A stretch of 64,000 bases of DNA from Capsicum annuum (lineage: Eukaryota > Streptophyta > Magnoliopsida > Solanales > Solanaceae): positions 89,041,918 through 89,105,917 of the forward strand of contig NC_061118.1 in NCBI RefSeq assembly GCF_002878395.1, in the 5' to 3' direction. Below are positions 11,800 through 23,880 of the stretch, in pieces (the stretch's first letter is position 1; each line of letters begins with the position of its first letter). A program made the position numbers and the translations under genes. Below the pieces are notes generated by a model. It saw nothing but the letters and a program-made list of their open reading frames with translations. It did no database searches and was not told the DNA's origin.

Positions 11800-14268
11800 T
11801 GTAATACCTCACAAAATCCTTGCTTAACTCAATCCTTTAGAGCATGAAAAGAGGTCCCAGACTTAGAAAAAATCAGCTAAGTAATGACACTTAGTCTCAT
11901 TTTAGGACCTCGATATTTTCATGATTTTGTTTATGACTATTATGACCTTAAAATGTCAATCATTAGATTGAATCATGATAAGGTGTGTCAATAGTTCACT
12001 TCGGGTGAGTTTTAGTTTTTTTGAACCTCATTTGTAACATGTTTGGGTGACCAAAATAGTGAGCTGATTCGATCTCGACGCATCACATTGCCCATCGTGT
12101 CGATGGATATTTTCCCCAGTGTCAAAGTGCAAATTCCAGTGATCCAACATGAACTCAATGTGGCGCGTTGGTCATCACGTCTACACCATCGATACAGCGC
12201 GTTGGTCTGCACATCACTGGGCACATTTTCAGCAATTAAAAACCCGTGTCCAGAAGGGAAATTAGTTTTTCCCCCCACCCTTATTCAGCCCAAAAAATAC
12301 GAGATTAAACTACCCTAAAGGATAAACCACTCAATGTCTATCAAAAGTTGTCAAGAAAAAACCCTAGGGCATTCAATTTCCAATTCAAGCTTCAAGAACA
12401 CACCATCAATCTTCACAAATTTGATTATCAAGGTATGTTAGGTGTTCACCCTTGGGTTTCTTTCCACCCTTGGAGTTCAAGAACCTCTTTTAAATTACAA
12501 GTTGATTGATTTCATGAGTTCCATGTTTGAATTAGATTGTATTCATGATTATGACGTTATTTGGGTTTTCTAATCCATGATTAATTATAAGTTCCATGTG
12601 AATTAGATAGTATACATATAGTATTATGTGGTTTTATGTTAAAAACCTTGAATTTGCAAGTTGGAATTGTAATCATGATGCTTATATGTTGTTCATTATT
12701 ATGTGCATAGATTATTCTCCCCAAGTGTTTGAGATAATGTTCATGTGAGTTGAATAGTGAAATCATCACAAATAGTATGCGTACAAGTTCATGCCATGCA
12801 AGTGTTTGATAAAATTCCACAATGAATGAATTTTTACAAAGTACCTAGCTATTATGATTTCAAGATTGTGCCATGTTTTACTTTGAATGCCATCTAGTCC
12901 TAGGGTTATTCAATACCTAAAAATCTAGCTGTTTACCTAGAATTTAAGTAGTTACAGAATAGTCTCAGTAATATCATAAAAATAGTACTCAATCAATTAC
13001 AGAACTCAGTGAACTCAATCCAGTTCAGTTAGACATCATGATTTGTAATAGTTCTTTCAAGCCTAGAACAGTCTAGAAATCAATTCAGAGTCTATTCAGT
13101 TGAGAGTAGAAATCAGCACCGAGCAAACCCAGGGATGGGGGCATTCTTGCCAGCAGAGGGTATGATCCGTAATAGTAATCCCTGTGTTATAGAACTACAT
13201 AGCCAGCATAGGTTGAGATATCTTCCTTCCAGACAAGGGTTGATGTATCTCATATGAGTTTTCCTGCCAGTGAAGGTTGACAAAATGTCTTCCTACTAGA
13301 TAGGGTTAACTTACAGCCATTGTTACTATCCCTTGGCATGGTGCTAACACCCTTCCAATTGGGTTACATATTGGACCCCAACTCAGTTTATAATTGGGGT
13401 ATGACGGTTACATGAACACTCCCACAGTTATAGTTTTAATTTTAGACTCAGTATAATACTCAGTTTAGTTCTACAGAATTAGGACTGTCAGACACATTCA
13501 CCCAACTCAGTATAGAACTCAGTTTAGATCTACAGGATCAAGATTATCAGAATCAATTACCCTTCTATCAGTAATACAGTTATCAGTAAGCTCAGATATC
13601 AGTCATTTAGTTATTAGAACTCAGTATTACTATTAATATGATCTCAGTTACAGTATACATAGTTATGTGCATAGTATTGTATAATCAGTGTTTCAGCAAT
13701 TTGAGTCATACGTGTACTCTTATTCAGTTACATTCATGTTATTCAACCAGTTATTGTTCATGCATATGAACCCTTGTATATCAACCTACCTCACTTAGAA
13801 TACTAGTATATTCAAAGTACTAACACATACTTTTTCTTTTGCACTATGATGTCTTATATCATAAGTTCAGACGCACGGGCTCCTGACCGTATTTAGCAGC
13901 CCAGACTATCAGCAGTAGATTTAGTGGTGAGTCCTCATAGTTTGATAATAGAACTATCATTTTAGTATTTCAGTAGTGTGGTATGTTCAGTAGTTGGAGT
14001 TAGTTGGGGAATTGTCCCATCAACTCCATATTCAGACAGTTAAAGGCTTTCGAACTAGACTCTTTCAGACAGATATTCACCTTTCAGTATTTATTTATCA
14101 ATATTTGATTTTCAGTTATGAACCTTATGGAAAATTTCAGGCCAACTTTTGCATTATCTTAGTATTGTTATGCAGTGCTCATAGCAGGTACCAGTCATGG
14201 GTTAGCTTGTAGTTCTTCGGGATTGTAAGCACTGTATGACGCCCAGGGTACAGACTCGGGGCATTACA
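11800..14268 (+). repeat. 3' LTR of family A
   Basis: Starts TGTAATACCTC and ends 'gactcggggcattaca', 2469 bp long. It aligns along its whole length with 2139-4569. The CpG words at 12070-12215 are more decayed than in the 5' copy. The four ORF-like readings inside it (12012-12318 both strands, 12581-12820, 13994-14212) are chance. Confidence 0.9.
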
Positions 14269-14861
14269 TAAACTCACCAAGGGGCCCATAAAGTCAATAC
14301 CCCAAACATCAAATAATTCAATCTCAAGGATAGTAGTCATAGGCAGTTCATGTCTCCGCGAGATGTTTCCTTGCCTTTGATATTGGTCACATTCTCTTGC
14401 ATGTCAAGGGCATCTTTATGAATTTTGGGATAATAATATACATATTGTAAGATTTTGTGCAGAGTCTGTGGACAACCATAGTGACCTCCAACTGGTAATG
14501 AGTGACATGTCTCTAGGGTACTCATTACCTCAACCTCTGGGACATATCTTCTAATTACACCAACTACATAAACCTAAAACAAGTATGGTCTATCCCCAAA
14601 AAGTTATGGACCTCATGCATGAACATTCTCTACTTACAATATGACATATCTTTCAAAACTATATCACTTTCCAAATAATTTAAAAATCTACAAACCAAGG
14701 GATTAAGTCTTGTCATACTACAAAGACTTGCTCATCTGGAAAAGTATTATTAATTTCAAGCTCATCTCTAGTTTTAGCATTGCTTCCTCCTCAAGGCAAA
14801 ACAAATAGTTTGCTACTTGATTCTCAATTCTCTTTCAATCCTTCACGTCAAAATCAAATTC
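14269..14861 (-). pseudogene. Athila-type RNase H end and integrase N-terminus (broken)
   Basis: Minus-strand continuation of the element at 1052-2138. From right to left: the RNase H end ('EFDFDVKD', 'NQVANYLFCLEEEAM', near 14862-14780), a linker 'NNTFPDEQVF' and 'PWFVDFLNYL', then the integrase HHCC finger at 14525-14337 ('CHSLPVGGHYG', 'KILQYVYYYPKIHKDA'; of the two Cys, one has become Tyr or Asn). The stretch 14320-14280 gives 'GIDFMGPL', the first catalytic Asp of the DDE triad. Family D interrupts the RNase H at 14862 and family A interrupts the integrase at 14268. 'PWF-DF-NYL' is characteristic of Athila-type pol. Confidence 0.85.
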
Positions 14862-15103
14862 TGTCACAACCCAATTTCTCAGGTCAAGATGGCGCCTACT
14901 GTAACCCACCAAAAGGTAAGCTAAACTCGTAGTCCAGAACGTCTAGTAATGGACCACCCAAAGAGATAAAGGCAAGAATGTGAATTAGATGTAATAAAAA
15001 AGATCAATACATAATGTAATCCCCAAACCTGGTGTTATCAGTACAAGAGCTCTTAATATAATAAGAGTACAAAAATGAAATACCAAGGGAGTTACATAGT
15101 TAA

Positions 15104-15200
15104 AACTCATCTCTGAAAACAAAATAGATACTAGTCTAGTACATAAGAGGACAACTCATCTACGAAAACAAAATAGATACTAGTCTAGTACATAAGAGGA
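15104..15200. repeat. Tandem duplication, 49-bp period
   Basis: Two units, 15104-15151 and 15153-15200, are almost identical ('aactcatctctgaaaac...' and 'aactcatctacgaaaac...', both ending 'cataagagga'). They lie in the U5 side of family D. The near identity suggests a recent duplication by slippage. Confidence 0.9.
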
Positions 15201-15699
15201 TGGAAAGTAATACTCCAAATATCAGGAGTTCACTTTATATCTCCAAACCATAGCTGCTTCACATGATGCACAGATCAACAGAAGTAACCCGTACTATGAT
15301 CTACAGGATACATAAGTGTAGTATGAGTTCCAAACATGTGGTACTCCGTAGACAACTGCCAACTGAGATCCAAAGATAATGCAGATACCTATAACATATA
15401 AATAGAATGAAAAATACACCCAAATGTCCAGAAATCATATAATAAAGCTAATGAGATTATAAGGGAAACTACTCTACTTATTGCTATGAAACTAGCATAA
15501 TAAGGCTAAGGAAGTATCAAGGATGAACTATCCTATTCCATCCACATTCAGGAATCTCAATGCTACACTATATATCCCTAGCCAATATATGAATAAGGAG
15601 AGAAAGAGGGATATATAACAATATACACGTCCAAGGAATAAATATACAATCTAAGTAAATGAAGAAATGAAAGGATACATGGTAATACCATAGCTATAT

Positions 15700-15720
15700 A
15701 TAGCTATATATATATATGTA
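15700..15720. repeat. TA-rich microsatellite
   Basis: A short run of 'agctatatatagctatata' followed by TA repeats lies inside family D. It is simple-sequence expansion with no further meaning visible. Confidence 0.7.
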
Positions 15721-16329
15721 CAAGGTCAACTCAAAGCACAACCTAAATCATCATATCTTCATTTTAAGACTTCATAATCCTAGCAGGGTTTAGTAATAAC
15801 ATACTCAGGGTCTCTAATCCATACGTCTGATCATGATTTAATCATGAATAATAATGAAATCAAAAGATAGAAGAGCTAGAATCATACCTCAAATATCGAT
15901 ACCATATTAATAACAAATCTAGTATATACTAACCATAACAATGATCATAAAATTTATAATAACAACATCAATAACAATGCTTGTAATTGGATATTTTGGA
16001 CAGCAAAATACCTAGCCTAGCCTATCGCGTATCCCCACCTCCCCAGGCACAAAAAGTCCAATCAACATACAACACACCACAAGGCATAGTAATCACCCAT
16101 ACCTATGCAGCCCCTCCATATGGGATAATAGATATACGTACATACTGGTGATAGGCAAGGCACATGCATGGATGAATGCAACAGAATCCACAATACTATA
16201 ATAGAACCCAAACTCGTGAGTATAATCAATATCATAATATCATCATCATAACAATTACCATCATAACCATCATCGTCATGAACATTATCATCATAATCAT
16301 CCTCCATCCGTGTCGGGTATGACGTGACC

Positions 16330-18655
16330 CGAATAGGGGCCCTATCATAATAGGTACCTCAAGTCCAACCAGGACCGGAGATCACCCCACTATCCAATCC
16401 AACTAATCAATAAACATAATTTAATCAGGATAATAACCAAGTCTATAACCATGCCATAACATAATATACCCAAGTCCTCATTTTATCCATACAAAGACTC
16501 TAAGAACAAACAAAGAATATCCGGTCGGGACATACCCCCAACCATAGCCAAAATCAATATCCGAGTTTAAACAAATAAAGACATAAAAAATCTCAAACAA
16601 GAAATGTAGCCTTCTGAAGTATGGAAGCTCACTACTTCAAGTCACCACAAGTTGTTCCCGAGTCCAATCACTAAGTAGGATGTATAGAAGTATAACCAAC
16701 ACCTGCATCGCGTGGGGATACATAATCAAAGATGGTTAGTAGTTGGAGTGCTAGTATGTAATCAAAAGTATAAGATAGTGCCAATAGTTTAAAACCATCC
16801 AACTAATACATATAACTAATACAACACTTACTGATACATCTATATTTATATACCAAGTTGGCGTAGGGAACAAGATTATCATACACTTCAAAAACATTAC
16901 CTGGGATGTGTAGCATAACCATCATAGAACAAGGCACCCCAGGCTATATGTTTCAAGCTCTCCCCTAGCTGGAAGGACCCTAGTGCCTGTAGCTGCACGA
17001 ACCAGAGAATATCTATAACTATATATGACTATGTGGGGGACTCAAACCTCCCTTCATAATAAGGTGTCATAGCACCAATGTATACAACATGGGGGACTCA
17101 AACCTCACATTTATATATGTTCATTTAGGGGACTCAAACCACCTAGTCATGAGATACCCACAACAGCTAGCACAGTTTCCAGTATTAGTCCTTTGGACTC
17201 CACTTTCACGGTCCGACTACACATCTTGCTTTAAAGCTCAATTTAAAAACAGTATTTCACATACACAACCATTTATTCAATTACTTACAAAAGGAACATC
17301 GTTGGTATCTTCATACCAACCCCACTTGCAAGCATACATAATTCTATAGCCATTATCATTTAACTTTGTGAATCGAACCCATTGAACATACAAAGTCACC
17401 AATTCAATTCAACATTAGGGACTCAAACCCATTATCAATTAGAGACATAAATCAATTTAATATTTAGGGACTCAAACCCTTATTATCAACTAAACCACGA
17501 AGGTTAACATTTTATCATTATATGGCTAAAAAGGCCTTCACATGACCATTTACCAACCATTCGTATTCATTAGGCCAATGCCTTAGTCCAAAACATATTT
17601 CAATACAATTTATGGTCATCAAGACCTTTACAAAATCATTCATCCTTTATTATTAATCTTATACCAAACATTAGTGCAAAACCTAATTCATAATATGACT
17701 AATTTATTCTCTTAGGCATTTTCATAAACACTTTGAGAGAATGCTATTATCGAGACCAAAATCAAGTTAAAAACCACCAAGTTTAGGGTCATCCATTACG
17801 CATTTCTTAAACAATAATTAACAAGAACACTTATGTGCTAACCATCACAAAAAATATATGTAAACACAAGTTAAACCAAGAGTAAAGAATACTCAACAAT
17901 ATTCTTCAAAACCCTTAACGTTGGTTCTCAAAACCACCATTCAAGAATATAAATCCACGTTTAAAACATATGATATTTGAGAACTAACAATAAGGGAAGA
18001 GTCACATGCCTTATTCACAAAGATTCTCGGAGATAAACTTGACCCTTGGTCCTTAGATGAACACTTGTAGAAACTGTAGCCCCAATATTCAAGAGAGATT
18101 TAGAGTATTTTTTGAATATTTGATCTTTCAAAAGTATGTTATGAGAGGCCACAACATGTTATAGGGTGTGGGGACTTAAGGGTTTTGGGGTGAGAAATAT
18201 TTGGAATGCCCTCAGCTTAAAAGGTAAAAACTTACTCATCGGAGGATACGACCACCCTACCTAAACCTTACCCTAGGGTATGAGTGGTACCCTTATCTCG
18301 TACCCTAGGCCTCATTTTGGACCTCCATACTGACCAACATATGACCATAGAAGATTTAATCATATCCTCACATACGAGAAGTACCCTATAACCCATACAC
18401 TAGATAGAATGCACTAGGCTAAGTTTAGGTCATCATACAACTAGGAAACATACACCTCGTACCCTATCATACGACTAGGTGATGCCTTACTATACCTTAG
18501 ATAGTATGCAACTAAACTACACTAACCATAATATGAGAGGAGGGTCCCTAACCATACCCTAGCATATGACTTGTACCTTTAATTCATACCTTTTATGGAA
18601 ACTCAAACTTAGGAGATTCCTGAAGGGTCCAAAGCCAAGGTATTTCAGGTTATAT
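16330..18655 (-). mobile_element. Possible second LTR (family E) nested in family D
   Basis: This part has no counterpart in the shorter family D copy at 25813-28215. It has its own LTR-like layout in reverse orientation: a 'cacctgcatcgcgtgggg' block at 16700, five 'ggggactcaaacc' words, and a promoter-like word array at 18240-18590 with repeated 'taccctagg' and 'catacgac/tatgactt' words. The probable sense start is near 'ggtatttcaggttata' at 18640-18656. The left border and a target duplication could not be fixed. It may also be a native part of a longer family D variant. Confidence 0.4.
17035..17480 (+). repeat. Dispersed direct repeats 'ggggactcaaacc'
   Basis: The word 'ggggactcaaacc' or 'agggactcaaaccc' occurs at about 17036, 17091, 17127, 17407 and 17466, with unequal spacing and different sequence between. 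It is a degenerate tandem array inside the possible family E LTR. It has no coding meaning. Confidence 0.7.
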
Positions 18656-18721
18656 GTATAATTGCCATACATAGGGATAGTCGGACTTGAATCGGAAGAT
18701 GTACAGATAGGCACATCAATA

Positions 18722-18885
18722 TTATCTCATCCTCCGACCTTGATGGGTATATCATTATAATCATCCTTTGGCCTTGAGGGGTATTAATATCATCATCATA
18801 ATATCCTCCGTCCTTGCTGAGTATCAAAATCATCATCACAATATCCTCTAGCCATGTTGGGTATGTATGTGCAGTATCATCATAA
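18722..18885. repeat. Degenerate minisatellite, about 40-bp unit
   Basis: About four units of the form 'tcctccg-ccttg--gggtat' followed by 'caatatcatcatcataata'. A single related unit occurs at 16293-16322 ('tcctccatccgtgtcgggta'). It lies in the family D LTR, in the same relative place as the 45-bp minisatellite of the shorter copy (26749-26957). Confidence 0.75.
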
Positions 18886-19661
18886 TTATCAATATATACA
18901 CATAACATCAATACTTAAATTTTTCATTGGGTTTTACCCAAAATTTCTATTATCATACAACATCTTCCTCCATCCCATATCGGAGATATATATATATAGA
19001 TATAATAGGTGCATGGACTCAAGTCGTGGCTAAAAGGAGTATAAATCTATGAATCCATTTCATGGAGTGAACTTTAGGACTAAATTATTATAAAAGTGTA
19101 GAAAGGGTTAGAATATCTCATGATCGAAGTAATTAGTAGTATCAATTCACAGATCAAAATTTGTCTCGATCAAATCTTTAAAACATCATTATTAATCTCT
19201 TTTACATATAAGTTATACAATAAGACATGAAGTTATTGTTATGAAAAAAAATCTATTTTTAAGGTGAAAAGTGGGCTTTAACCTTTATTTAGGAAAAATA
19301 GTAATAAGATCATATTTTAGCTAGAATCACATCATTTACCAGTTTAATGATCATGAATGTATCAAATCTATGCATGCCATCACTAGTATTCAAGCAATCA
19401 AACCATAAGATTCAATATATTCGTAAACTATGATTGCATCCTTTACAAGGATAAACACATCCTGGATGTCCAATCGGTATCATAACATGACCTTCAGCCC
19501 AATAATGTGTTGAAAATAATTACAACATTATAATCACGATCTTAGGCCCACTTATGTATCCAGAACTCATATCAATAATCATATTTACCAGCCATTTCAT
19601 ATCTCTAACCCATAGCATAACTAAGAGGTACAATATATTTATAAGCCAATAAGAATATTTT

Positions 19662-19935
19662 ATAATCATCTCTCATCTAGGAGGCATAATATTAATAAAC
19701 ATATCATATATATGAGTCATAATATCTATAAACATCTCACATCTAGGAGGCATAGTATCAATAAGCATCTCACATCTAAGAGGCTTAATATCAATAAGCC
19801 ATAATTCATTACTATGAGGCATATAACATCTATAAGGCATCTCATATCTATAGGTCATATATCATAACTATAAGGAATATCACCTCTATAAGAAAAATAT
19901 CACATCTATGAGGAATGACATCTCTATAGGCCAAA
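19662..19935. repeat. Degenerate minisatellite, about 33-bp unit
   Basis: Roughly eight units built on 'catctcacatctaggagg' followed by 'cataatatcaataag', the best at 19735-19800, more decayed to the right ('aggcatctcatatctatagg'). The minus-strand 61-codon reading across it is only the repeat in translation. Confidence 0.8.
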
Positions 19936-21087
19936 AATCCCATCTAATGCTATATCATGGCCATGACCCATTAATCATTCTCTAGGGAAAATACCACCAT
20001 CATTCACCAAGTAGTGAAGTAACCTTACACTAAAGTCTTAATAGACTCCACTATGTCTAACATCTATAAATAGGTCCACATGGGATAACATAAGTCTTAG
20101 CCTAAGGTGGGCCAGAAGAACCCACTTCTAATTCTCAAATTCCGTATTTAGGAAATTTATACCCCGGACTAGGATAAAGTATCTAAATTCACTTCTTGAT
20201 GGTACATAAGTCATAATAAACTCTAAGATAGGAATCCCCACCTAGAAACATGAGCAATTTAGTCAACTCCACTAAAATAACGGTTTTAATATCACTAAAA
20301 TAGTCCAAATAAGGTTAATCATACTAACCATTTTTCAGATACTTAGACTACATCCCAAACCAAGCATCATATCATATCTACTCTATGAATTAGTTCAATC
20401 TAGGAAAGAGGCAATAGGATTCCAAAAGTGTAATAAGCATTTCACCTTATGGGTCAAAACCCGCATCTAATTCCCAATGCTTCAATAATTAATACTAATT
20501 CATTTTATCCATAATAAATTATAAAATTCACATTAAAATGCAATACATAACACGTATCACCTTATGAAGAAGAGTAGACAGAATCCAACCTCAAACTCAA
20601 ACCCCAAATCTTTGAATCTTTCACCAAACGTTCATTTTCACTCCATAATCTCAAAATTTTACTATGCTATTAAATCATAATCTATACGTTATTAGGAGTA
20701 AAACCTGACCCATATTGCCATATTAAGAATCGGGTCAAATTTTGGGTAAAGAATTGTTCTAAAGGGTCCATTAACAGAATCTGAAAATTGAAATTGTCAT
20801 GAGGTACCTTGAAGGACAAAGAAGTTATGCTCAAAATTTGAGCACAAATGGAACACAATTCGGGTCTCAAATAACCCTTCAAATTTTAGGAATTCAAAGG
20901 CCTAATTTCTAAGAATTTATCAAGAAATTAAAGGAAATTACCATTAATTCAAAGGGAAATCATGGAATAATGGATAACCAAGCTACCCCAAAGCATTTAT
21001 AAGATTAATCCCACGCTTTGGCTCTTCTTTAGGATTTTTATCTTACAAGACATGAGTGAAAATGGGAAAAATTGTGAACTAGGGGTC

Positions 21088-21250
21088 TATTTATACCCCT
21101 TCAGGTACTCAGGTATTGCAATCGCAACATACAGGTATGCAATCGCACAACCTGATATCAGGAGTAGGTATTGCGATCGCAGCAACCTTTAATGCAATTG
21201 CACTATCTCCTCTATTTACTGAGGTCTGATCTCCATTCAAGAGGTGTGAT
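21088..21250 (-). promoter_or_regulatory. Putative family D promoter: TATA box with upstream 'gcaatcgc' words
   Basis: On the minus strand a TATAAATA box (21088-21095) stands between G/C-rich bases. Upstream of it in sense direction (21110-21250) the words 'attgcaatcgcaac', 'tgcaatcgcacaacc', 'ttgcgatcgcagcaacc', 'atgcaattgcac' and 'gtgattgcag' recur, all variants of the palindrome TGCGATCGCA. The arrangement suggests the U3 promoter of the LTR; activity is not shown. Confidence 0.5.
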
Positions 21251-21772
21251 TGCAGAGGCATGAGCTATCAGCTGAAACTTAGAAACCTTCCAAGTTTTTG
21301 CCAAGGCCTCGAGATCCATTCGGAATTCGATAATGCAAATGAAGTATGTAACCACACTAATTTTAGTGTTTGGGATGCGATGGAAAAGTTAAATTTTTCA
21401 TCTGAGATTGTTTTGACCAACTATAGGTTCCACTTCCAAAATTCTAATTATTCAACTTTCGAACAAATAGGTTGAAATGAGCTCGGGTGCCTTGGGACCC
21501 AGACCAAAAATCTACCTAGCCTAAAATTGATATTCCGGAGATACTTAATAGTCAAAATTTATATCTAAGGTCACCTACTAGGATTTTTGGTCTGAGACCA
21601 AATCCTAACCAGTGAAAGCTCTAAAATAGACTATGAGCCTAAAATCCAAAAAACTATCCGATCATCAAGTTGATAGTTCTGGCAAGACATAAATGACCTA
21701 TATCCATTGTGGAAAGGCTTGAAATACCGAAAATTCATGCAGATCAAGGAAATAACCTAGAGGGTCATTACT

Positions 21773-22900
21773 AATTTCTACAATAGAAGTATCCATCAAA
21801 TTAACCTCGATATTGCATCCTTCTTCTCTACAAAATACCTAAGAGTTACATGGATAGTGTATATAAGAACTTTTGTGACAGTATAGTACAATCAAAATTT
21901 ATAAAAGACGAACACCATTGCAAGAAACTCTTGTTTGATCAAGGTATAATTTTCCTATATAGGATTAAGTGCTTTGCTAGCATAGTAGATGGGATGTAAG
22001 ATCTTCTTTTGCCTCTAGCCTAGTACTGCTCCTAGAACCATATCACTAGTATCACATATCACTTCAAATATAATGTCCAATCCAGAGACACAATAACGGA
22101 GGCTGAAATCTACGTCTCCTTTATATACTCGAAGGGTTTTAGAAAGGCCTCATCAAACACAAGCTTCACATTCTTCTCCAACAGTCTGCACAGTAGATTA
22201 GGAATTTTTGGGAAGTCCTTAATAAATCACTGGTAGAAACCTACATAAACCAAGAAACTATGAGTGCTATTTACATAGATTGATGGAGGCATTTTTTCAA
22301 TTATATCAACATTATACTTATCAACTTCTATCCCCATCTTCACATTCTTGTTCTCGATCAGTATCCTTTTTACCATAATATACAACTTTTTTCAGTTAAA
22401 TACCAAGTTGCACTCTTCACATCTTTGCAAGGCATTTGACAAATGAGCTGAGCAATCATCGAATGAGTCTCCCACAACTGAATAATCATCCATGAAAACC
22501 TCAATAGTGTCTTATACCATATCAGAAAAAATGGACATCATACAACAGTGAAAAGTTATAGGAGCATCACGTAGACTAAAACACATCCTTTTAATGCAAA
22601 TTTCCTATATACACAAGTGAAAGTGGTATTCACTTGGTCCTCAAGAGAAATAAAGATCTAATTGTAACCCGAATAACCATTAAGAAAATAATACAATCAT
22701 CTACCATTAAGGTGATCTAACATCTAATCCATACACAATATAGGGAAATAATCCTTTTAAGTCCATGAATTTAGCTTCTTATATTCCATGCATACTCATT
22801 ATTTGGTGACTCATCTCATAGGAACTAGCTCATTTATCTTATTGGGAAGACTAGTGATTCTACCCTTCTTTGGCACACACTAGACTGGGCTTACCTATTT
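21773..22900 (-). pseudogene. Athila-type reverse transcriptase and RNase H (broken)
   Basis: Minus strand, read right to left. The RT palm carries 'VFMDDYSVVGDSFDDC' (22499-22452); the FMDD form of the YxDD box is typical of Athila-type elements. It is followed by 'ALQRCEECNLVFN', 'GIEVDKYNVDIIEKMPP' and 'FIKDFPKI'. RNase H then gives 'LGAVLG' and 'RQKKILHPIYYASKALN' (about 22040-21970) and 'QEFLAMVFVFYKF' (21940-21900), 'RYFVEKKDA' (21850-21820). Stops replace Gln, Trp and other codons. The frame is cut at 21777 by family D and continues at 14861. Confidence 0.87.
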
Positions 22901-23880
22901 ATTATTACAAAATAGAAAAACCACACTTGCATCCAACCACTTGATGATTTCTTTCATTACAACCTATTGCATGAGTGGATTCAATCTACGCTGATGATCA
23001 ATTCTAGGTATACACTCTAACTCAAGTGGATTCTGTGAGTACAAATCCTAGGTGAAATTCAAATAATGTCAGCAATAGTCCAACCATTAGCCCTTTTAAA
23101 CCTCTGCAAAATAGATATCACGGCCTCAACCTACCACTCTAATAAATCAGCTACAATGATTACCAGCAAGGTGTGATTGGTCCCCAAGGATATATAATGT
23201 AAATGAGAAGGAAGGGACTTTAGTCCCAAAACTGAAGGCTTCTTGATAGATAGTTTAGCCAGCGGGGTTGTTTTATTAATTGTCAAGATCTAATTTCGTT
23301 GGTGCATTAGTGTATGAACCCTACAAATAAGTGCATTTACTATCTCCTCATACCTATCAGTATTATCACTTTTAAATTTAATTACCATGGTTTCAAGTGA
23401 CTCAACCCTGAATCTCTCTTGAATAGGTGCAACCAACTCATCTTCATCTACAGTATCTATCTTAGAAACCATATGCATATCCCTAGACTTCTTTATAGAT
23501 TTGAATATATTAAAAGTGGCTTGCTCATAATTAAGTTTGAACTTTATCTGCTCCAACTCTATGTTAACCAATGCCCTACCCATAGCTCAAAAAGGCCTTC
23601 CTAAGATTAAAACCTCAAAGTCAACCTCACAATCAAGAATCACAAAATAAGTTAGGAATATAAATGATGCTATCTTTACTAAAACATCACACAAAATACC
23701 TAAGGGCTTCTTCATAATGTGATTCGCCATCAAAAGTCTCATAAAGGTTAGTTTGAGTTACCTTAACCCAACTATTGGTAGATGACTAGTGGCATCAAAT
23801 TATTACTAGCACCTAAATCACATAAGGCATATGTGAAACTTAAAGGCCCAATAGTACAAGGAATGGTGAAAGCTCCAAAA
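22901..23880 (-). pseudogene. Athila-type protease and linker to RT (broken)
   Basis: The aspartic protease would cut the Gag-Pol polyprotein. Minus strand: the catalytic region near 23830-23790 reads '[10 protein letters not shown]' (the usual form is DLGAS, with Asp as catalytic residue). It is followed by 'MANHIMKKPLGILCDVLVKIASF', 'LILGRPF' near 23600, and then an open stretch 23583-23290 with 'MGRALVNIELEQIKFKLNYE' and 'FNIFKSIKK'. The paralogous plus-strand copy at 28216-28598 and 40879 shows the same order. The region 22901-23289 is the decayed RT entry. Confidence 0.82.

Larger units (their letters stand above)
2139..14268 (+). mobile_element. Family A: full-length Ty3/gypsy chromovirus (Tekay/Del-like), inactive
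   Basis: A complete but decayed LTR retrotransposon: 5' LTR 2139-4569, PBS, gag, protease remnant, RT, RNase H, integrase with chromodomain, PPT, and 3' LTR 11800-14268. The flanking five bases are tgaac (2134-2138) and taaac (14269-14273), one transition apart, which fits a 5-bp target duplication. The two flanks are the two halves of one Athila-type integrase gene, which confirms the borders. The pol order with integrase after RNase H, plus the C-terminal chromodomain, places it in Ty3/gypsy chromoviruses; the Tekay/Del label is from family resemblance. By eye the LTRs differ at roughly 35 of the first 255 aligned bases, so the insertion is old. A reversed solo LTR of the same family sits in gag (5673-8070). 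Confidence 0.92.
14862..21772 (-). mobile_element. Family D LTR-type insertion (solo LTR with nested sequence, or non-coding element)
   Basis: On the plus strand it begins TGTCACAACCC (14862) and ends 'gggtcattact' (21772; an original ACA is likely). The flanks are aattc (14857-14861) and aattt (21773-21777), and the RNase H frame of the minus-strand Athila element resumes exactly there. A related but shorter copy is 25813-28215 (same start, the same run of blocks, a minisatellite in the same place). The 6.9 kb length exceeds that copy by about 4 kb, and 16330-18655 may be a second nested LTR. No gag or pol reading is seen anywhere in it. The sense direction is minus: a TATAAATA box lies at 21088-21095 and the LTR end at 14862. 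The many short ORFs inside are repeat translations. Confidence 0.75.

Noticed and set aside
16062..16307. Minus-strand ORF with an Asp/Tyr-rich N-terminus
   Set aside because: It is the translation of a degenerate 'catcatcataa' repeat within the family D LTR region; no codon structure or conserved motif.
19662..19935. CRISPR-like array of regularly spaced repeats
   Set aside because: Units are degenerate and directly adjoining, without unique spacers, in a plant LTR context.
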